From assembly GCF_003346715.1 (NCBI RefSeq), contig NZ_QQPQ01000047.1, positions 1 through 33,951 on the forward strand: a stretch of 33,951 nt of DNA, read 5' to 3'. Source of the stretch: Oceanispirochaeta sp. M1 (GTDB lineage Bacteria > Spirochaetota > Spirochaetia > DSM-2461). The translations under genes were made by a program, and so were the position numbers. This document shows positions 33,467 through 33,951 of the stretch, piece after piece (the first letter of the stretch is position 1; the number at the start of each line of letters is the position of its first letter). A model generated the notes under the pieces. The model worked only from the letters and a program-made list of their open reading frames with translations. It searched no databases and was not told where the DNA came from.

Positions 33467-33951
33467 TTGAAAAAAATAGTATTAATTTCACTAATTGTCA
33501 GCTTAATGAGCTGTCAAACAAATAGTGAAGAAGAACATAAGAATGAAATTCAATTTGAATATGAATATAGTGATGAGCAGTTCGAAAAATTAAAAATTGA
33601 TGTTTCAGAAGTTGATAAGTTAGTGAATGTTTCAGCGAGAAAACATGCGGATACTTATTTTAATTTAGGTAAAGCATATTATGAAAGAAATGCATTGGAG
33701 AATAGTTTAGAAAGCTTAAATAAGGGTCTTAGATTAGAATCAACTAATTATGAGTACCAACTACTGGCAGCTATAATAGAATATAATATTAAAGAATATG
33801 ATAAATCATATGTGAGATTGTTATCTATAAAAAGTTCTACTGATCAGGAATTCATAGATGAGGTTCAAAATCTAGAGCAGAAAATACTAGATACTGGTTA
33901 TATATACAGTGGTATTTTTATACCTAATAGATTTGATAAGTACATTTACAT
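33467..33951 (+). CDS. Putative lipoprotein with TPR-like repeats, partial (runs off the window)
   Basis: An uninterrupted frame starts at TTG 33467, six bases after AAGGAA, and continues to the window end (161 codons). It begins with a lipoprotein signal, 'MKKIVLISLIVSLMSCQTNSEEE' (lipobox Cys16). The body contains TPR-like helix pairs: 'ADTYFNLGKAYYERNALENSLESLNKGLRLESTN' and 'YEYQLLAAIIEYNIKEYDKSYVRLL'. Both start codon and low GC differ from the chromosomal genes to the left. Its start 18 bases after an attC-like site suggests an integron cassette gene. Function is not recognisable beyond an envelope-anchored, protein-binding role. Confidence 0.72.
   Translation, partial: MKKIVLISLIVSLMSCQTNSEEEHKNEIQFEYEYSDEQFEKLKIDVSEVDKLVNVSARKHADTYFNLGKAYYERNALENSLESLNKGLRLESTNYEYQLLAAIIEYNIKEYDKSYVRLLSIKSSTDQEFIDEVQNLEQKILDTGYIYSGIFIPNRFDKYIY

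Overview
The window most likely comes from a free-living, probably anaerobic spirochaete. This is inferred from style rather than from a marker gene. The solute-binding protein leader ends in a 'FAEGQQEA'-type sequence typical of Spirochaetaceae binding proteins, and the other genes (lipoprotein efflux adaptor, integron-type site, moderate GC) fit. No rRNA, tRNA, CRISPR array or insertion sequence was seen.

Layout. (1) Positions 1-179 hold the 3' end of a bacterial group II intron (domains V and VI), cut by the window edge. (2) 231-3672, minus strand: a beta-mannan oligosaccharide module (LacI-type regulator, cellobiose/mannobiose 2-epimerase, GH130 mannosylglucose phosphorylase), with two LacI-like operators upstream. 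(3) 3849-15631: a large catabolic island read outward from a shared intergenic region at 10565-10885. Leftward run tctB, tctA, a cytoplasmic sulfatase, tctC, a PCC-domain (DUF296) protein, a PdxA-family dehydrogenase and a GntR/FCD regulator. Rightward run a second PdxA-family dehydrogenase, a tagatose-3-epimerase-fold enzyme, a VOC protein, both halves of a split transketolase and, after a terminator, an Asp/Glu-racemase-like protein. Three near-identical GTATAC-centred motifs (before gntR, tctB and the second pdxA) suggest one GntR regulon. The substrate is unknown; a sulfated or otherwise esterified small sugar acid is my best guess.

(4) 15671-23549: a histidine kinase/response regulator pair divergent from a tripartite RND efflux operon (lipoprotein adaptor, RND permease, TolC-family channel). 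The permease lacks all four canonical proton-relay residues. (5) 23599-25904: a MATE transporter overlapping a MenA/UbiA-type prenyltransferase.

(6) 26398-33320: a type IC restriction-modification operon in the order hsdM-hsdS-prrC-hsdR, each gene overlapping the next. The third gene is a PrrC-like anticodon nuclease with its Arg-Glu-His triad at exactly the PrrC spacing. hsdS carries three tandem copies of a 12-bp repeat encoding TELT, the same kind of repeat that sets spacer length in the EcoR124 family. (7) 33331-33448: a well-formed integron attC-like site directly after hsdR, followed by an AT-rich, TTG-initiated lipoprotein gene that runs off the window. An attC-like inverted repeat at 26140-26240, just before hsdM, raises the possibility that the whole roughly 7-kb defence operon is, or was, an outsized integron cassette.
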